Below, in pieces: positions 8,129-19,913 of a stretch of 64,000 nucleotides of DNA. Under the pieces are notes generated by a model that was not told where the DNA came from, ran no database searches, and saw only the letters and a list, made by a program, of their open reading frames with translations. Position 1 is the first letter of the stretch, and each line of letters starts with the position of its first letter. The stretch is from positions 22,776 through 86,775 of the forward strand of contig JAFUBX010000120.1 of NCBI GenBank assembly GCA_017459985.1, read 5' to 3'. Position numbers and translations under genes: made by a program. Source of the stretch: Parasporobacterium sp. (GTDB lineage: Bacteria; Bacillota; Clostridia; Lachnospirales; Lachnospiraceae).

Positions 8129-8800
8129 TCATGAACCTCCTGTAATAGTGATGGACAATACCCATGCATACAAAAACTAAGAATGCAGAGCATCCTTTCG
8201 TGTACAGCAGAAATTGAATGGAAATTCGATAAAAAGACAGGATGCAATTTACCGGGATGATTAGGGAAACACAAAAAGTCAGGATAATTAAGTAATCTGA
8301 AAACCACTCAGAAAATTTTGATTTTTCAAGAAGGATGGAAGGGTGATTTATGAATACCGTTTCATTCCTGTCATGAAAGATGAATCAAAAACTATCGCTG
8401 ATTGGAAATCGGAAAAGCTTAAGTCATGAAATGCTGCATTTTCAGATCATCATGTAAAGCAGGTTCTCCGTCTGTCTATGGAATTTTCATAGAACAATCT
8501 GCGTATTACGAACTGTACGAATGAGTATTACAGTTTCTGTATGTCACATTAATACAAGATGAAAGGAAATGCAACTAAAAAGTGGAAGAACACAGGTCAT
8601 GTGTTTGCTAAAGATCATGTATTCCACAAGATTTTTACCACAATACTCGACGTTTCTGACAATGGCTGCCGAAAAATTACCGCAATGCGTGAGATTTTTG
8701 GGGTCTTCTGCACCTTGGGTGGGTGTCTTCCTGCTGTCGAATGTGCCGTAAAGTCCATGCTGCCGTTGACTTCATCCATACTTGCTTCCATCCTGCCATT

Positions 8801-9098
8801 TGGACCATCCTGGAAATAATTGTCATTTACTATCCCTGTCATTTTTGCGAAAACAGGGATAAGATTTTCCAATAATTTCATATATAGTCCAGTTCAGACT
8901 CTCGCAGGACCTTCGTTTCGGACCATATTCTGAAAAATCGTCACTTTCTATCCCTGTTTTCCAAATCGAAACAGGGATAGGATCTTTCAATAATTTCATA
9001 TATAGTCCAGTTTAGGCTCTCTCAGGACCTTCATTTTGGACCATATTTTGAAAAATCGCTATTTTCTATCCCTGTTTTCCGGATCAGCGCAGGGATAG
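8801..9098. repeat. 118-base tandem repeat array with internal hairpins (2.5 copies)
   Basis: Landmarks repeat with an exact period of 118: GGACCAT at about 8802, 8920 and 9038; the hairpin arm TATCCCTGT at 8831, 8949 and 9067; AATAATTTCATATATAGTCC at 8871 and 8989. Each unit contains an inverted repeat CTATCCCTG ... CAGGGATAG with a 12-16 base spacer, and in copies 2 and 3 the arms are kept while the loop differs, which suggests the stem itself is selected or is a mobile repeat end. Not CRISPR-like: units are too long and there are no unique spacers. Function unknown. Confidence 0.85.
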
Positions 9099-9336
9099 TA
9101 ATTGGCAATTATTGCGCTGATCACCCAAAGACCTTTGGACTACGCAAATTCTTGTACGTATATTTCTGAAAAAAAGCATTATGAGATGTCTCGCGGCGAT
9201 CAAAAGAGATATCCGGCATTGATTGCGGTAGATCGCAGCAATGCGGAAGTGTCTGCAGAACTACATGCAAAATGGTCTGTCCTGAACCCGCTGCCTGCTG
9301 TCCCTGTTGTCCCTGCGCCTGAAAATGAAGGAACGT

Positions 9337-9365
9337 TTGACTTTCTGTTTTGCGGACAGTATATT
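9337..9365 (+). promoter_or_regulatory. Sigma-A promoter for the D,D-carboxypeptidase gene
   Basis: -35 TTGACT at 9337-9342, 17-base spacer, -10 TATATT at 9360-9365. Transcription would start near 9372, leaving a leader of about 44 bases before the ATG at 9416. Confidence 0.7.
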
Positions 9366-9415
9366 GATATTTATTAGAAAGAAATAGAACAAGATATACC
9401 TCAAGGATGTACCTC

Positions 9416-10843
9416 ATGAAGAAAGACAGAATGCAAAAAAGCCGGAAGTATCAGTATATTGCGGGATTGCTGATCCTGATTTTCATCGGGACAGTGTTTC
9501 CGTACCATAGTCATGCAGCCAAAATGGATCTGGTCAGTCTGCCGTTCAGCCTGGATGGAGGAGGATCGGTAATGGTTACGGCATATGAGTCGAATTATGC
9601 CAATAACTTTTTTGTTTCTCTGCGCAGTCTGTCGAAGCTGCTGACAGGGACCATCAGTCAGTTCGGGTTCTATAATGATGAGGAAGGCGCTTATCATGTG
9701 GATCTGGGCATGTCGTATGATCCGGCAAAGGAACCCAAACGCAAGGAAGAGGATTCGGAGGAAGAAAAGCCTGTGGATCTGACCCCTCCGGAATCAACCT
9801 GGCTGGAGTATGCTGCAAACTGGCTGCTGAAGGACGGAGAAAGTGTTGTGTATTATACGTACGCAGATTATTCGATTGAGGATCTGTATATGAGTCTGAT
9901 TGATATTCAGCTGCTTCTGGATCTCAATATTACATATGAAGACGGAATATATAAGATCACCACGGATCAGCATTTCGCGATCAATCTGGACAGGCTGAAT
10001 GAACAGGGATATTTTGATTATCTTCATGGGGTGCTTCTGGGTGATGCGTCGACAGGGGAGATCTTTATGGGCTGTCATGAAGACCTGCCGGTTCCGATCG
10101 CCAGCACTACAAAGCTCATGACTGCGATGATCGCAATGCGGATGATCGAAATCGGAAAGATCACTCCCGATGATCCGGTGACCGTTTCCGCCAATGCAGC
10201 CAGAATGTCTCTGGCGGATGATTCCGTGATCGGCATGTATGCCGGTGAAGTGACGACAGTCCGGGATCTTCTGTACGCCATGCTGGTGATGTCGAGCAAC
10301 GAATCCGCGGAAGTTCTTGCGGAATATATTGCCGGATCCCAGGAAGAATTTGTCAGCATGATGAATGCCATGGCCTTCAAACTGGGGATGGACACCGCTG
10401 TGTTTTACAATCCCCACGGCCTTCCGGAATATCTGAAGGGGGATGCTGTAGTCATGGTGGAAAACAGAGCAAGCGCGAAGGATATGTTCCTGCTGTCCAA
10501 GGCGATCCTGCAGAAGTATCCGGAGATCACGGAATATACCTCCGTCAGAAATATCTGGCTGGACTCTTTGTGGGTGGACCTTTATACGACAAATTCTCTG
10601 ATGTATAACATGCCGGATGTATTCGGACTGAAGACCGGAACGACAGATGCCGCCGGAAAATGCCTGATCTCTTCCCGTTCCGTAACAATCGACGGAAGAG
10701 AGCATATGATCGTGGCAGTGGTGTTGGGAGCTGAATTCAACAGTGACCGTATCCAGGTCTCCGAGCTCCTGCAGAAAGGCGTCCGGTATTATTTCAACAA
10801 AAAGGCGGCGGAAGCGGCAGCCGAAACATCAGAAGAGCAGTAA
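9416..10843 (+). CDS. D-alanyl-D-alanine carboxypeptidase (PBP5/DacA family)
   Basis: Serine-type penicillin-binding protein that trims D-Ala from peptidoglycan stems outside the membrane. 475 residues from ATG 9416, chosen because AAGGA lies 8 bases upstream; an ATG at 9407 overlaps that site. Residues 1-38 form a signal peptide or anchor (GLLILIFIGTVF). An extra N-terminal domain of about 190 residues, like a copper-amine-oxidase-N or similar beta domain, precedes the catalytic part. The active-site motifs are all present: SxxK as STTK (about residue 228), SxN as SSN (about 298) and KTGTT (about 406). Stands alone under its own promoter. Confidence 0.9.
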   Translation: MKKDRMQKSRKYQYIAGLLILIFIGTVFPYHSHAAKMDLVSLPFSLDGGGSVMVTAYESNYANNFFVSLRSLSKLLTGTISQFGFYNDEEGAYHVDLGMSYDPAKEPKRKEEDSEEEKPVDLTPPESTWLEYAANWLLKDGESVVYYTYADYSIEDLYMSLIDIQLLLDLNITYEDGIYKITTDQHFAINLDRLNEQGYFDYLHGVLLGDASTGEIFMGCHEDLPVPIASTTKLMTAMIAMRMIEIGKITPDDPVTVSANAARMSLADDSVIGMYAGEVTTVRDLLYAMLVMSSNESAEVLAEYIAGSQEEFVSMMNAMAFKLGMDTAVFYNPHGLPEYLKGDAVVMVENRASAKDMFLLSKAILQKYPEITEYTSVRNIWLDSLWVDLYTTNSLMYNMPDVFGLKTGTTDAAGKCLISSRSVTIDGREHMIVAVVLGAEFNSDRIQVSELLQKGVRYYFNKKAAEAAAETSEEQ

Positions 10844-10870
10844 AATTCCCGGAATTTCAGACGAAAACAG

Positions 10871-10899
10871 TTGCATTCCTATATCTTGTGTGTTATATT
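10871..10899 (+). promoter_or_regulatory. clpB promoter with a palindrome over the -10 box
   Basis: -35 TTGCAT at 10871-10876, 17-base spacer, -10 TATATT at 10894-10899. TGTGT and ACACA flank the -10 box as an inverted repeat, which could be an operator. I saw neither a CIRCE element nor a CtsR-type GGTCAAA repeat. The leader is about 60 bases. Confidence 0.6.
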
Positions 10900-10967
10900 A
10901 CACATAGAACAGATATATCAGTATCTGTCCTTATGATATTTGGAATTTTTCACAAGGTGGTGATGTT

Positions 10968-13553
<2,586 letters not shown>

Positions 13554-13606
13554 TCTGCGGATCGCGTAAAGATCATCACAACAGACAATCACCACAGACA
13601 ATCACA

Positions 13607-13650
13607 AAAGACAGCTGTCCTGCCGAAACTGCAGGCGGCTGTCTTTCCTG
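13607..13650 (+). terminator. Intrinsic terminator after clpB
   Basis: AAAGACAGC and GCTGTCTTT form the outer 9-base stem, with TCCTGC/GCAGG(C) extending it and a CGAAACT loop; a short T-rich stretch follows. Also ends transcription towards the convergent membrane-protein gene. Confidence 0.8.
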
Positions 13651-13676
13651 TAAGCAGAGACATTCCGGCAGGCAGA

Positions 13677-14075
13677 TCATTCGGTATAGCTTTTTTTAAT
13701 GGCGGAGAAGATAAAGATCCCGGGGATCAGGATGCCGATGCCGGCCTCGATCAGGAGGTTTCCGTAGAGGATTCCGTTAAAAAGAGAGAGGACAATGGAT
13801 GCCAGACACAGAAGGATCGAGATTTCCGGAAGGCGGATCACAACGGCGGAATTGGTGCGCCGGTTATAACTGCGCACGCCGCTGATCCCGGAAATGAAGT
13901 TCAGGATCGCGCTGATCAAAGCAGCCGCTGCGCAGATCAGCGTCAGTACGGGCAGTGCACCGGGAGAATCATATCGTTCCAGCGTCACGAGAACTGTCAG
14001 GAGGATCAGTCCTGCGCCTGAGAAGAGCATCAGGATACTGGAAACCGTAAAAAAGACACTTCTTGCAGTTCCCAT
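13677..14075 (-). CDS. Small four-helix membrane protein of unknown function
   Basis: 132 residues when started at the ATG at 14075, which has AAAGAGG about 6 bases upstream and a matching promoter at 14106-14134; the frame remains open further upstream but that would run through the promoter. Four hydrophobic segments: SVFFTVSSILMLFSGAG, ALPVLTLICAAAALISAILN, ISILLCLASIVLSLF and LIEAGIGILIPGIFIFSA. Ends in KKSYTE. No family recognised. Transcribed divergently from rarA and convergent with clpB, so it is its own transcription unit. Confidence 0.7.
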   Translation of the reverse strand: MGTARSVFFTVSSILMLFSGAGLILLTVLVTLERYDSPGALPVLTLICAAAALISAILNFISGISGVRSYNRRTNSAVVIRLPEISILLCLASIVLSLFNGILYGNLLIEAGIGILIPGIFIFSAIKKSYTE

Positions 14076-14084
14076 AAAAACCTC

Positions 14085-14113
14085 TTTAAAAAAAATGTTA
14101 AATCTATTATAGT
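14085..14113 (+). promoter_or_regulatory. rarA promoter
   Basis: -35-like TTTAAA at 14085-14090, 17-base spacer, -10 TATAGT at 14108-14113. It interleaves with the minus-strand promoter at 14106-14134. A start near 14120 favours translation from the ATG at 14150 over a GTG at 14126. Confidence 0.55.
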
Positions 14114-14134
14114 AAATGAGATATCGTGTGTAAA
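14106..14134 (-). promoter_or_regulatory. Promoter for the small membrane protein
   Basis: On the minus strand: -35 TTTACA (14134-14129), 17-base spacer, -10 TATAAT (14111-14106), a near-consensus sigma-A site. Its -10 box overlaps the -10 box of the rarA promoter, so the two genes probably compete for RNA polymerase. Confidence 0.7.
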
Positions 14135-14149
14135 GATTTGGATGAGGAA

Positions 14150-15469
14150 ATGGATCTTTTTGAGTATGCCCATCAGAACCGAATAAAGCAGGAAGCACCG
14201 CTGGCTTCCCGGATGCGGCCGGAGACCCTGGAGGAATTCCGTGGGCAGAAACATATCCTGTCCGAGGGCAGTCATTTATACAGATCCATCAAGGCGGACC
14301 GGTTATCCTCCGTTATTTTTTACGGTCCCAGCGGAACCGGAAAGACTACGCTGGCACGGGTGATCGCCAATGCGACTGCGGCGGATTTCCGGCAGATCAA
14401 CGCCACCATTGCCGGGAAAAAGGATATGGTGGAGATCGTGGAGCAGGCCAAACTCACCAGGGCGGGATACGGAAGGAAAACCATTCTGTTTATTGACGAG
14501 ATCCATCGGTTCAATAAGGCGCAGCAGGATTATCTGCTTCCCTTTGTAGAAGACGGAACCGTGACACTGATCGGTGCCACGACGGAGAATCCGTATTTTG
14601 AAGTCAACGGGGCGCTGATCTCCCGGTCCACGATCTATGAATTAAGACCCCTGGAACGGGAGGATATCAGGGAGATTATCCTCAAAGCCGTCCAGGATAA
14701 GGAAAAGGGAATGGGATCCTACCATGCGGTGATGGATGAGGACGCGGCGGATTTTCTGGCGGATTACTCCGGCGGAGATGCCCGGATCGCCCTGAACGCT
14801 GTGGAGCTGGCCGTTCTCACCACCCCTCCCGGTGTGGATGGGATCCGGATCACAACAGCTGTCATCGAGGAATGCGTACAGAAAAAGAACCTGCGGTATG
14901 ATAAAAACGGAGACAATCATTATGACACGATCTCCGCCTTTATCAAGAGCATGCGGGGATCCGACCCGGATGCAGCCGTATATTATCTGGCCAAGATGCT
15001 GTATGCCGGGGAGGATGTGAATTTTATCGCCCGGCGGATCATGATCTGCGCTGCGGAGGATGTGGGCTGCGCGGATCCCAGAGCCCTGCAGGTGGCCGTT
15101 GCCGCCCAGCAGGCGGTGCATGTGCTGGGCATGCCGGAAGCCAGGATTCCGCTGGCAGAGGCTGTCGTCTACGTAGCCGGTGCGCCAAAGAGCAATTCCG
15201 CGGTTATGGCGATTGACCGGGCCATGCAGATCGTAGAGACCACCGATATCCGGGATGTCCCGTCCCATCTGAAGGATGCGCATTACAAGGGAGCGAAGAA
15301 TCTGGATCACGGGACGAATTACCAGTATGCCCATGCATTTCCGGAACATTATGTGAAACAGCAGTATCTGCCGGATGAACTGGTGGGTACGGTGATCTAT
15401 GAACCCGGAACGCTTGGATATGAGAAGAATATGAAAGACAGACTGGAACGCTTAAGGAACCGGGAATGA
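14150..15469 (+). CDS. rarA: Replication-associated recombination protein A (RarA/MgsA)
   Basis: AAA+ clamp-loader-like ATPase acting at stalled replication forks. 439 residues from ATG 14150. Walker A GPSGTGKTTLA about residues 61-70, Walker [12 protein letters not shown] about 115-125 and the Ser-Arg-Ser sensor ALISRSTIYEL; C-terminal RarA tetramerisation domain ends YEPGTLGYEKNMKDRLERLRNRE. N-terminus starts MDLFEYAHQNRI, as usual for the family. Stop codon overlaps the ATG of the DUF5717 gene (ATGA at 15466), so this housekeeping gene heads a run that includes an uncharacterised set. Confidence 0.93.
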   Translation: MDLFEYAHQNRIKQEAPLASRMRPETLEEFRGQKHILSEGSHLYRSIKADRLSSVIFYGPSGTGKTTLARVIANATAADFRQINATIAGKKDMVEIVEQAKLTRAGYGRKTILFIDEIHRFNKAQQDYLLPFVEDGTVTLIGATTENPYFEVNGALISRSTIYELRPLEREDIREIILKAVQDKEKGMGSYHAVMDEDAADFLADYSGGDARIALNAVELAVLTTPPGVDGIRITTAVIEECVQKKNLRYDKNGDNHYDTISAFIKSMRGSDPDAAVYYLAKMLYAGEDVNFIARRIMICAAEDVGCADPRALQVAVAAQQAVHVLGMPEARIPLAEAVVYVAGAPKSNSAVMAIDRAMQIVETTDIRDVPSHLKDAHYKGAKNLDHGTNYQYAHAFPEHYVKQQYLPDELVGTVIYEPGTLGYEKNMKDRLERLRNRE

Positions 15470-18400
15470 GTGAATTGTTGTATGATGCCCTGATGCTGGG
15501 ACGCAATAAAAAGGTTGCGGCGGAAGAATACCAGGTGGCAACCGGCAGAAAGCAGAGCGCGGCATTTAGTACAAAAGAAGAGCAGATTAATATTTCCAAC
15601 GTCATCTCCGATGGCGAATTTTCTGTGCATTTGTTTCAGACGGTTCCGGGATATATTGAAATCGAAGTGTTCTGCGAGGACAATTTCCTGATCTTTGACC
15701 GGAAAGTGATCAATACCGATGAATTCCAGAATGGACAGTTTGAATTCAAGTTTATGCTGATCTCTGACCGGCTTCATAACGGACGCAACTGTACCGCCAT
15801 TTCCTTCCGCACTTCCAGTCAGACCATCGAAGTGCCGGTCAATATCGATAACCGGATCCGGGTTCGGATCGGAGAGGGCAACCCGAGAGAGCGGATCTTC
15901 CGGCTGATGAAGTCCCTTCTGAAATTGCAGATCGGCCAGAGTGAACAGTGGGAGTGGGCGAAGGAAAGTCAGGAACTGTTAAATGAGATCCCCGGCGAGG
16001 ATGAGGTCTCTTTATACCTGATGCTTTATAAGGCCCAGGTCTTTATTACCGGCGGAGATGATGTTCATGCCCGGAATTACATCGAGCATGTGGGAACCCA
16101 GATTCCCAAACTGGAAAAGAAAAACTACGATATCTACTGCTATTTTATTTATCTTGCAAGCCTTTATGAGGAACTGGAAGGAGTCGCCAACTTTGCGGCT
16201 CCCGGAAGCTGCGTCACAGAACTGAGGGCCAAGGGCAACCGCAAAAGCCGCCGCGTCCAGCCTGCGGCGAACGCTAATATTATGGATATGAGCGCCCTGC
16301 AGAAGGTTCAGTGGGTCTATGATCACAATCCGAGCTGGTGGATTCTCTGGATCCTGTTTTATATGGATCCGGATTACCGGTTTGATCCGGAAGCAAGACT
16401 TAGGAAAATGCAGGAAATGTTTTACGAATATTCCTGCACCAGTCCATTTCTGTATCTGGAGGCATTCCGGATCATCCGGGAGAATCCGCAGCTTGTGAAA
16501 GAGGCGGATGCGTTTCTGATCCATGTGCTTCATTTTGCGGCAAAGAATGAATGTTTGGACCGGGAGACTTCCGAACAGATGGCGGAGGTGCTGCTGTCTT
16601 CAAAGGAAAGCAGCCTGTCCCTGCCGGAAACGAAGATCGCCTGTGAGGTGTTCCGGAAGGCATACCAGCAGTTCAAAGGCGTCCGGGTTCTGAAGGAACT
16701 GTGCTATCTTCTGATCGATGCGGATGACAGGGATCTGAGTTCTCACACCTATTTTGAGCAGGTGATCCGGAACAAGGAAACGGACGAGCTTTTCTATGAT
16801 TATTACATTTATACCCTGGATCAGTCGGAGATGAATCAGATCGATCCTTCGGTCATGCAGTATTTTCTTGAGCATACAGAGCTGTTATATGAATACAAAG
16901 CCTATATGTATGCCAATATCATTGCGAATAAATACTATGACCAGGAAAGCTACAGGAAGGGGATCGAACAGATCCTGAGGTTTGCCGAACATGAAACTGC
17001 CCAGGGCCATAATAATGAAGTCCTTGCCGTGATCTACAAAGAGATCCTGGAAAACGGCCTGCTGACCCGCGTGATGAAGGACAATCTGTTCGATATTGTC
17101 TGCACCCGGGGAATCTGCTGTGAAAACGAGCGGATGCGGAGCGTCCTTGTCTTTCATAAGGAACTGCAGGTTTATCAGGAAAGCGGACTGAAAAACAAAA
17201 AAGCTTATATCCGGATCTATTCTTCCGATGCCCTGATCCTGTTTAAGGACGATACGGGGAATATTTACTATAATGTGGATTATACGGTAAATCAGCTGCT
17301 GGATACGAAGGAGTATATCGATCTTTGCATCAAAGACGTGCGGATCAATCAATACATGCTTCTGGGGGATACTTTCCCGATCCTGCGGGCATATAAACCC
17401 GCACCGGAGATCCTGGAGTATTTTACCTCCCACCGTATGGCAGGGCAGTTCCGCCGGGGATATGAACAGGAGCTCCTGGCAAAGGTGATCGCGTATTATG
17501 TGAAAAATTCCCGGGATGAGCAGGTACATGACGCGCTTTTGAAATTCAGGGAATTTGAATTGTCGCCGGAGAGCCGGGGACAGCTGATCCGGATCATGCT
17601 GGAACGCAATCTGTATGACGATGCCTTTGAAGAGATCCGGGAATACGGTTCCTGCGGACTGGAAAAGGAAGATTTCGCCAGACTGGCCAACGGATATATT
17701 TTCATGCATGGCATGATGGAGGATCCGTTGTTGACCCGTATCTGCGAGACCGGATACCAGGCCGACGGATTTGATGAAAAGATCTTCAACTACCTGTATC
17801 TGTATTATGACGGCGGTCTGGAGACTCTGATCGATCTGTACCGGTCCTGCCGGGCTTACCATAAGGATGCAGTTCCTGTGGCAGAACGGATCTTATGGAA
17901 ATCCATCAATACAGGTGAGCATCCGGCAGTGGTTTCCAGAATCATCCTGCAGTATTATGAGGAAGGACAGAACCGGAACCTGGTCAGAAAATATCTGGAA
18001 TTTCGCTCCGGCGTCTATCTGTACGGCCTGATGAAAGGCAGTGCTGACGAGGTCAGTCAGGACACGGAATTCTTCGAAATAATGGAAAAGGAACTGGCCA
18101 GAGGATACTCCTTTGCGGATGACGCGCTGGCGGCTTTTCTGCTCTGGAGAATGGAATCCCGGGAATTGGAGGAACGGCAGATCCGGGTGGCGGAGAAGGT
18201 CCTGAAGGATCTGGTCCGTCGGGGGAAGATGCTGGAGGAATTCAAATCCTTTGCCCGGTATTTTCCGTTGCCATCCACCCTCGCGAATAATATAATCATA
18301 TCTGCGTTTTCCGAGAACCCCGGAGAGAAGCCCATGATCGCCTACGAGATCACCGGCTCCGGGCATCGCAGAAACGGCGTAGAGGAGATGGAGGAAATCT

Positions 18401-18639
18401 TCCGGCGGTGCTATGTTAAGTACTTTACCTTGTTCTATGGAGAAAAGGTGGTGTTTTCCATGGACGGAAAGGAAAATACCGAGGTGCGTTATTCGGATCT
18501 GTATATCAGCAGGGACGGCTCCCGCTATGCCGCTCTGGATGATATCATCCGGCGGAAGGAACAGCAGGATATGGACGGATTCCGGGAATCCGCGAAGGAA
18601 TTTTTTATTAAGGAGAAACTGATCGAACGGTTATTGTAA
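15466..18639 (+). CDS. Large uncharacterised protein, DUF5717-like
   Basis: 1057 residues, no signal peptide and no membrane segment, so cytoplasmic. The first 130 residues look like a beta-rich domain (GEFSVHLFQTVPGYIEIEVF and RVRIGEGNPRERIF), and the rest is a long alpha-solenoid of degenerate helical pairs with many aromatic and acidic residues. A short beta-like C-terminal domain (VVFSMDGKENTEVRYSDLY) ends the chain. It resembles DUF5717, a family I associate with Lachnospiraceae. ATGA overlap with rarA; 2 bases before the Hsp70/actin-like DUF5716 gene. Likely a scaffold or co-factor for that ATPase-like protein; activity unknown. Confidence 0.75.
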   Translation: MSELLYDALMLGRNKKVAAEEYQVATGRKQSAAFSTKEEQINISNVISDGEFSVHLFQTVPGYIEIEVFCEDNFLIFDRKVINTDEFQNGQFEFKFMLISDRLHNGRNCTAISFRTSSQTIEVPVNIDNRIRVRIGEGNPRERIFRLMKSLLKLQIGQSEQWEWAKESQELLNEIPGEDEVSLYLMLYKAQVFITGGDDVHARNYIEHVGTQIPKLEKKNYDIYCYFIYLASLYEELEGVANFAAPGSCVTELRAKGNRKSRRVQPAANANIMDMSALQKVQWVYDHNPSWWILWILFYMDPDYRFDPEARLRKMQEMFYEYSCTSPFLYLEAFRIIRENPQLVKEADAFLIHVLHFAAKNECLDRETSEQMAEVLLSSKESSLSLPETKIACEVFRKAYQQFKGVRVLKELCYLLIDADDRDLSSHTYFEQVIRNKETDELFYDYYIYTLDQSEMNQIDPSVMQYFLEHTELLYEYKAYMYANIIANKYYDQESYRKGIEQILRFAEHETAQGHNNEVLAVIYKEILENGLLTRVMKDNLFDIVCTRGICCENERMRSVLVFHKELQVYQESGLKNKKAYIRIYSSDALILFKDDTGNIYYNVDYTVNQLLDTKEYIDLCIKDVRINQYMLLGDTFPILRAYKPAPEILEYFTSHRMAGQFRRGYEQELLAKVIAYYVKNSRDEQVHDALLKFREFELSPESRGQLIRIMLERNLYDDAFEEIREYGSCGLEKEDFARLANGYIFMHGMMEDPLLTRICETGYQADGFDEKIFNYLYLYYDGGLETLIDLYRSCRAYHKDAVPVAERILWKSINTGEHPAVVSRIILQYYEEGQNRNLVRKYLEFRSGVYLYGLMKGSADEVSQDTEFFEIMEKELARGYSFADDALAAFLLWRMESRELEERQIRVAEKVLKDLVRRGKMLEEFKSFARYFPLPSTLANNIIISAFSENPGEKPMIAYEITGSGHRRNGVEEMEEIFRRCYVKYFTLFYGEKVVFSMDGKENTEVRYSDLYISRDGSRYAALDDIIRRKEQQDMDGFRESAKEFFIKEKLIERLL

Positions 18640-18641
18640 CG

Positions 18642-19910
18642 ATGGCAGGCAAAGGATTGACGATTGGAATTGATTATAATGATCAGTATTGCCAGGCATG
18701 CTATTTCAGTGAACGGCATGGCAGGCCGGAGTCTGTTTCCGGAGGGACCGATGTGCTCAGATATCTGATCCCTTCGGTGCTATGCTATGATCCGGCAGCA
18801 CAGGAATGGACCATCGGCAACGCAGCCCTCAGGATTGCGGACAATCCGGGGATCCTGGTATTCCGGGAACTGTTTCAGCATGTGTTCTCCGGACAGACCG
18901 TAAGGGTGGAGGACCGGGAATACAACTATACACAGCTTCTGGCGGTCTATTTCGGAAAGCTCCTGGAGTTCATCCAGATCAGGACCTCTGTCATGGGTGT
19001 GGACAGCATCACAGTTACCATGAAATCCGTGAACCGCCAGATCAAGGAGACTCTCGAAGAAGTGTTTGAGATCCTTAAGGTTCCGGCCGGGAAGGTCCGG
19101 CTCCTGAGTGCCTCGGAAAGCTTCGGATATTATATCATGAGTGAGGATCCGAAACTGTGGCAGGACGGGGCGCTGATGTTTGACTTCAGCTCCGGGGGAT
19201 TCTTTGTCAAACAGCTGAATATCCGGTTTGATAAGGATCAGCCTCTGGTATATATCAATGAGTATGATTTTTCCGGAGACTTTTCCGTCGATCATCTTGC
19301 CAGTGAAGTCCTGAGAAATCAGATGGACCTGAAGATCTCCAATTTGTATCTGGACCTGATCGCCAAGGGAAACCAATCCAGCGTCTATTTCACAGGAGAG
19401 GGATTTGACGAGCAGTGGTTTACGGCGACTTTGAACAATATCTCCGGAAGCCGCAGGGCATTCAAGGGAAATAATATTTATGTCAAGGGGGCCTGCATTG
19501 CAGGGCATATGAATCCGGATGCCGGGGCATTCCCCATTATCTGCAAAGGGAGAACCCGGGCGGACATTTCGGTCCTGGCCTGGGACAATGGGGAGCAGAC
19601 ACAGATCCTGCTTTCGCCCGCGGCGGTGGAGTGGTATGATGCCGGGTATCTTGGGGATTTCATTCTGGAAAATGAGAAACAGATCCAGTTTCAGATCCAT
19701 TCCATTGTGTCCGGCGCGGATTCGAGCCTGGGGATGGATCTTTCCACCTTCCCGGAGCGGCCGCCCAAAACAACAAGGATACAGATCGAGATCCGCTACA
19801 GCAGTGAATATGAATGCGAGATCCTGATCACGGACAAGGGATTCGGGGATTTTTATCCGGACAGGGGAACCGTGGTTTCCCGGAAATTCAGTCTGGAAGG
19901 GTATATTTAA
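18642..19910 (+). CDS. Hsp70/actin-fold protein, DUF5716-like
   Basis: 422 residues. Looks like a diverged member of the sugar kinase/Hsp70/actin fold: N-terminal phosphate-1-like strand LTIGIDYNDQYCQACYF (residues 6-22), a second phosphate-like loop ALMFDFSSGGFFVKQL near 177-192, a stretch LLSASESFGYYIMSE like the Hsp70 EPTAAA region, and SVYFTGEGFDEQWF then YVKGACIAGHMN near 245-292 where Hsp70 has its adenosine motif and AxGAA. The final 110 residues are beta-rich, as a substrate domain might be. The second Gly of the adenosine motif (GG) is replaced by GEG, so nucleotide use is uncertain. Sits between DUF5717 and a TPR protein. Confidence 0.7.
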   Translation: MAGKGLTIGIDYNDQYCQACYFSERHGRPESVSGGTDVLRYLIPSVLCYDPAAQEWTIGNAALRIADNPGILVFRELFQHVFSGQTVRVEDREYNYTQLLAVYFGKLLEFIQIRTSVMGVDSITVTMKSVNRQIKETLEEVFEILKVPAGKVRLLSASESFGYYIMSEDPKLWQDGALMFDFSSGGFFVKQLNIRFDKDQPLVYINEYDFSGDFSVDHLASEVLRNQMDLKISNLYLDLIAKGNQSSVYFTGEGFDEQWFTATLNNISGSRRAFKGNNIYVKGACIAGHMNPDAGAFPIICKGRTRADISVLAWDNGEQTQILLSPAAVEWYDAGYLGDFILENEKQIQFQIHSIVSGADSSLGMDLSTFPERPPKTTRIQIEIRYSSEYECEILITDKGFGDFYPDRGTVVSRKFSLEGYI

Positions 19911-19913
19911 CAG

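Larger units (their letters stand above)
8129..9415. other. Gene-poor intergenic region of about 1.3 kb
   Basis: No convincing gene. It is more A/T-rich than its surroundings. Weak reading frames exist at 8559-8819 (+), 8615-8881 (-) and 9102-9377 (+, TTG start) but lack ribosome binding sites or recognisable domains. A 28-codon piece at about 8343-8428 (+) and the 9102 frame look like possible remnants of lost genes. The region also contains the 118-base repeat array (8801-9098) and, at its right end, the promoter for the carboxypeptidase gene. Confidence 0.6.

Noticed and set aside
8559-8881. Opposing frames at 8559-8819 (+) and 8615-8881 (-)
   Set aside because: They overlap each other, lack good initiation sites and run into the non-coding repeat array; no family likeness seen.
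8801-9098. Possible CRISPR array
   Set aside because: Units are 118 bases with no unique spacers and no cas genes are nearby. The same holds for the 52-base array, where unit-to-unit identity covers the whole length.
9102-9377. 91-codon frame with a TTG start after the 118-base array
   Set aside because: No ribosome binding site, no recognisable domain, and its end encodes the carboxypeptidase promoter (TTGACT-N17-TATATT), so it is probably a remnant or chance frame.
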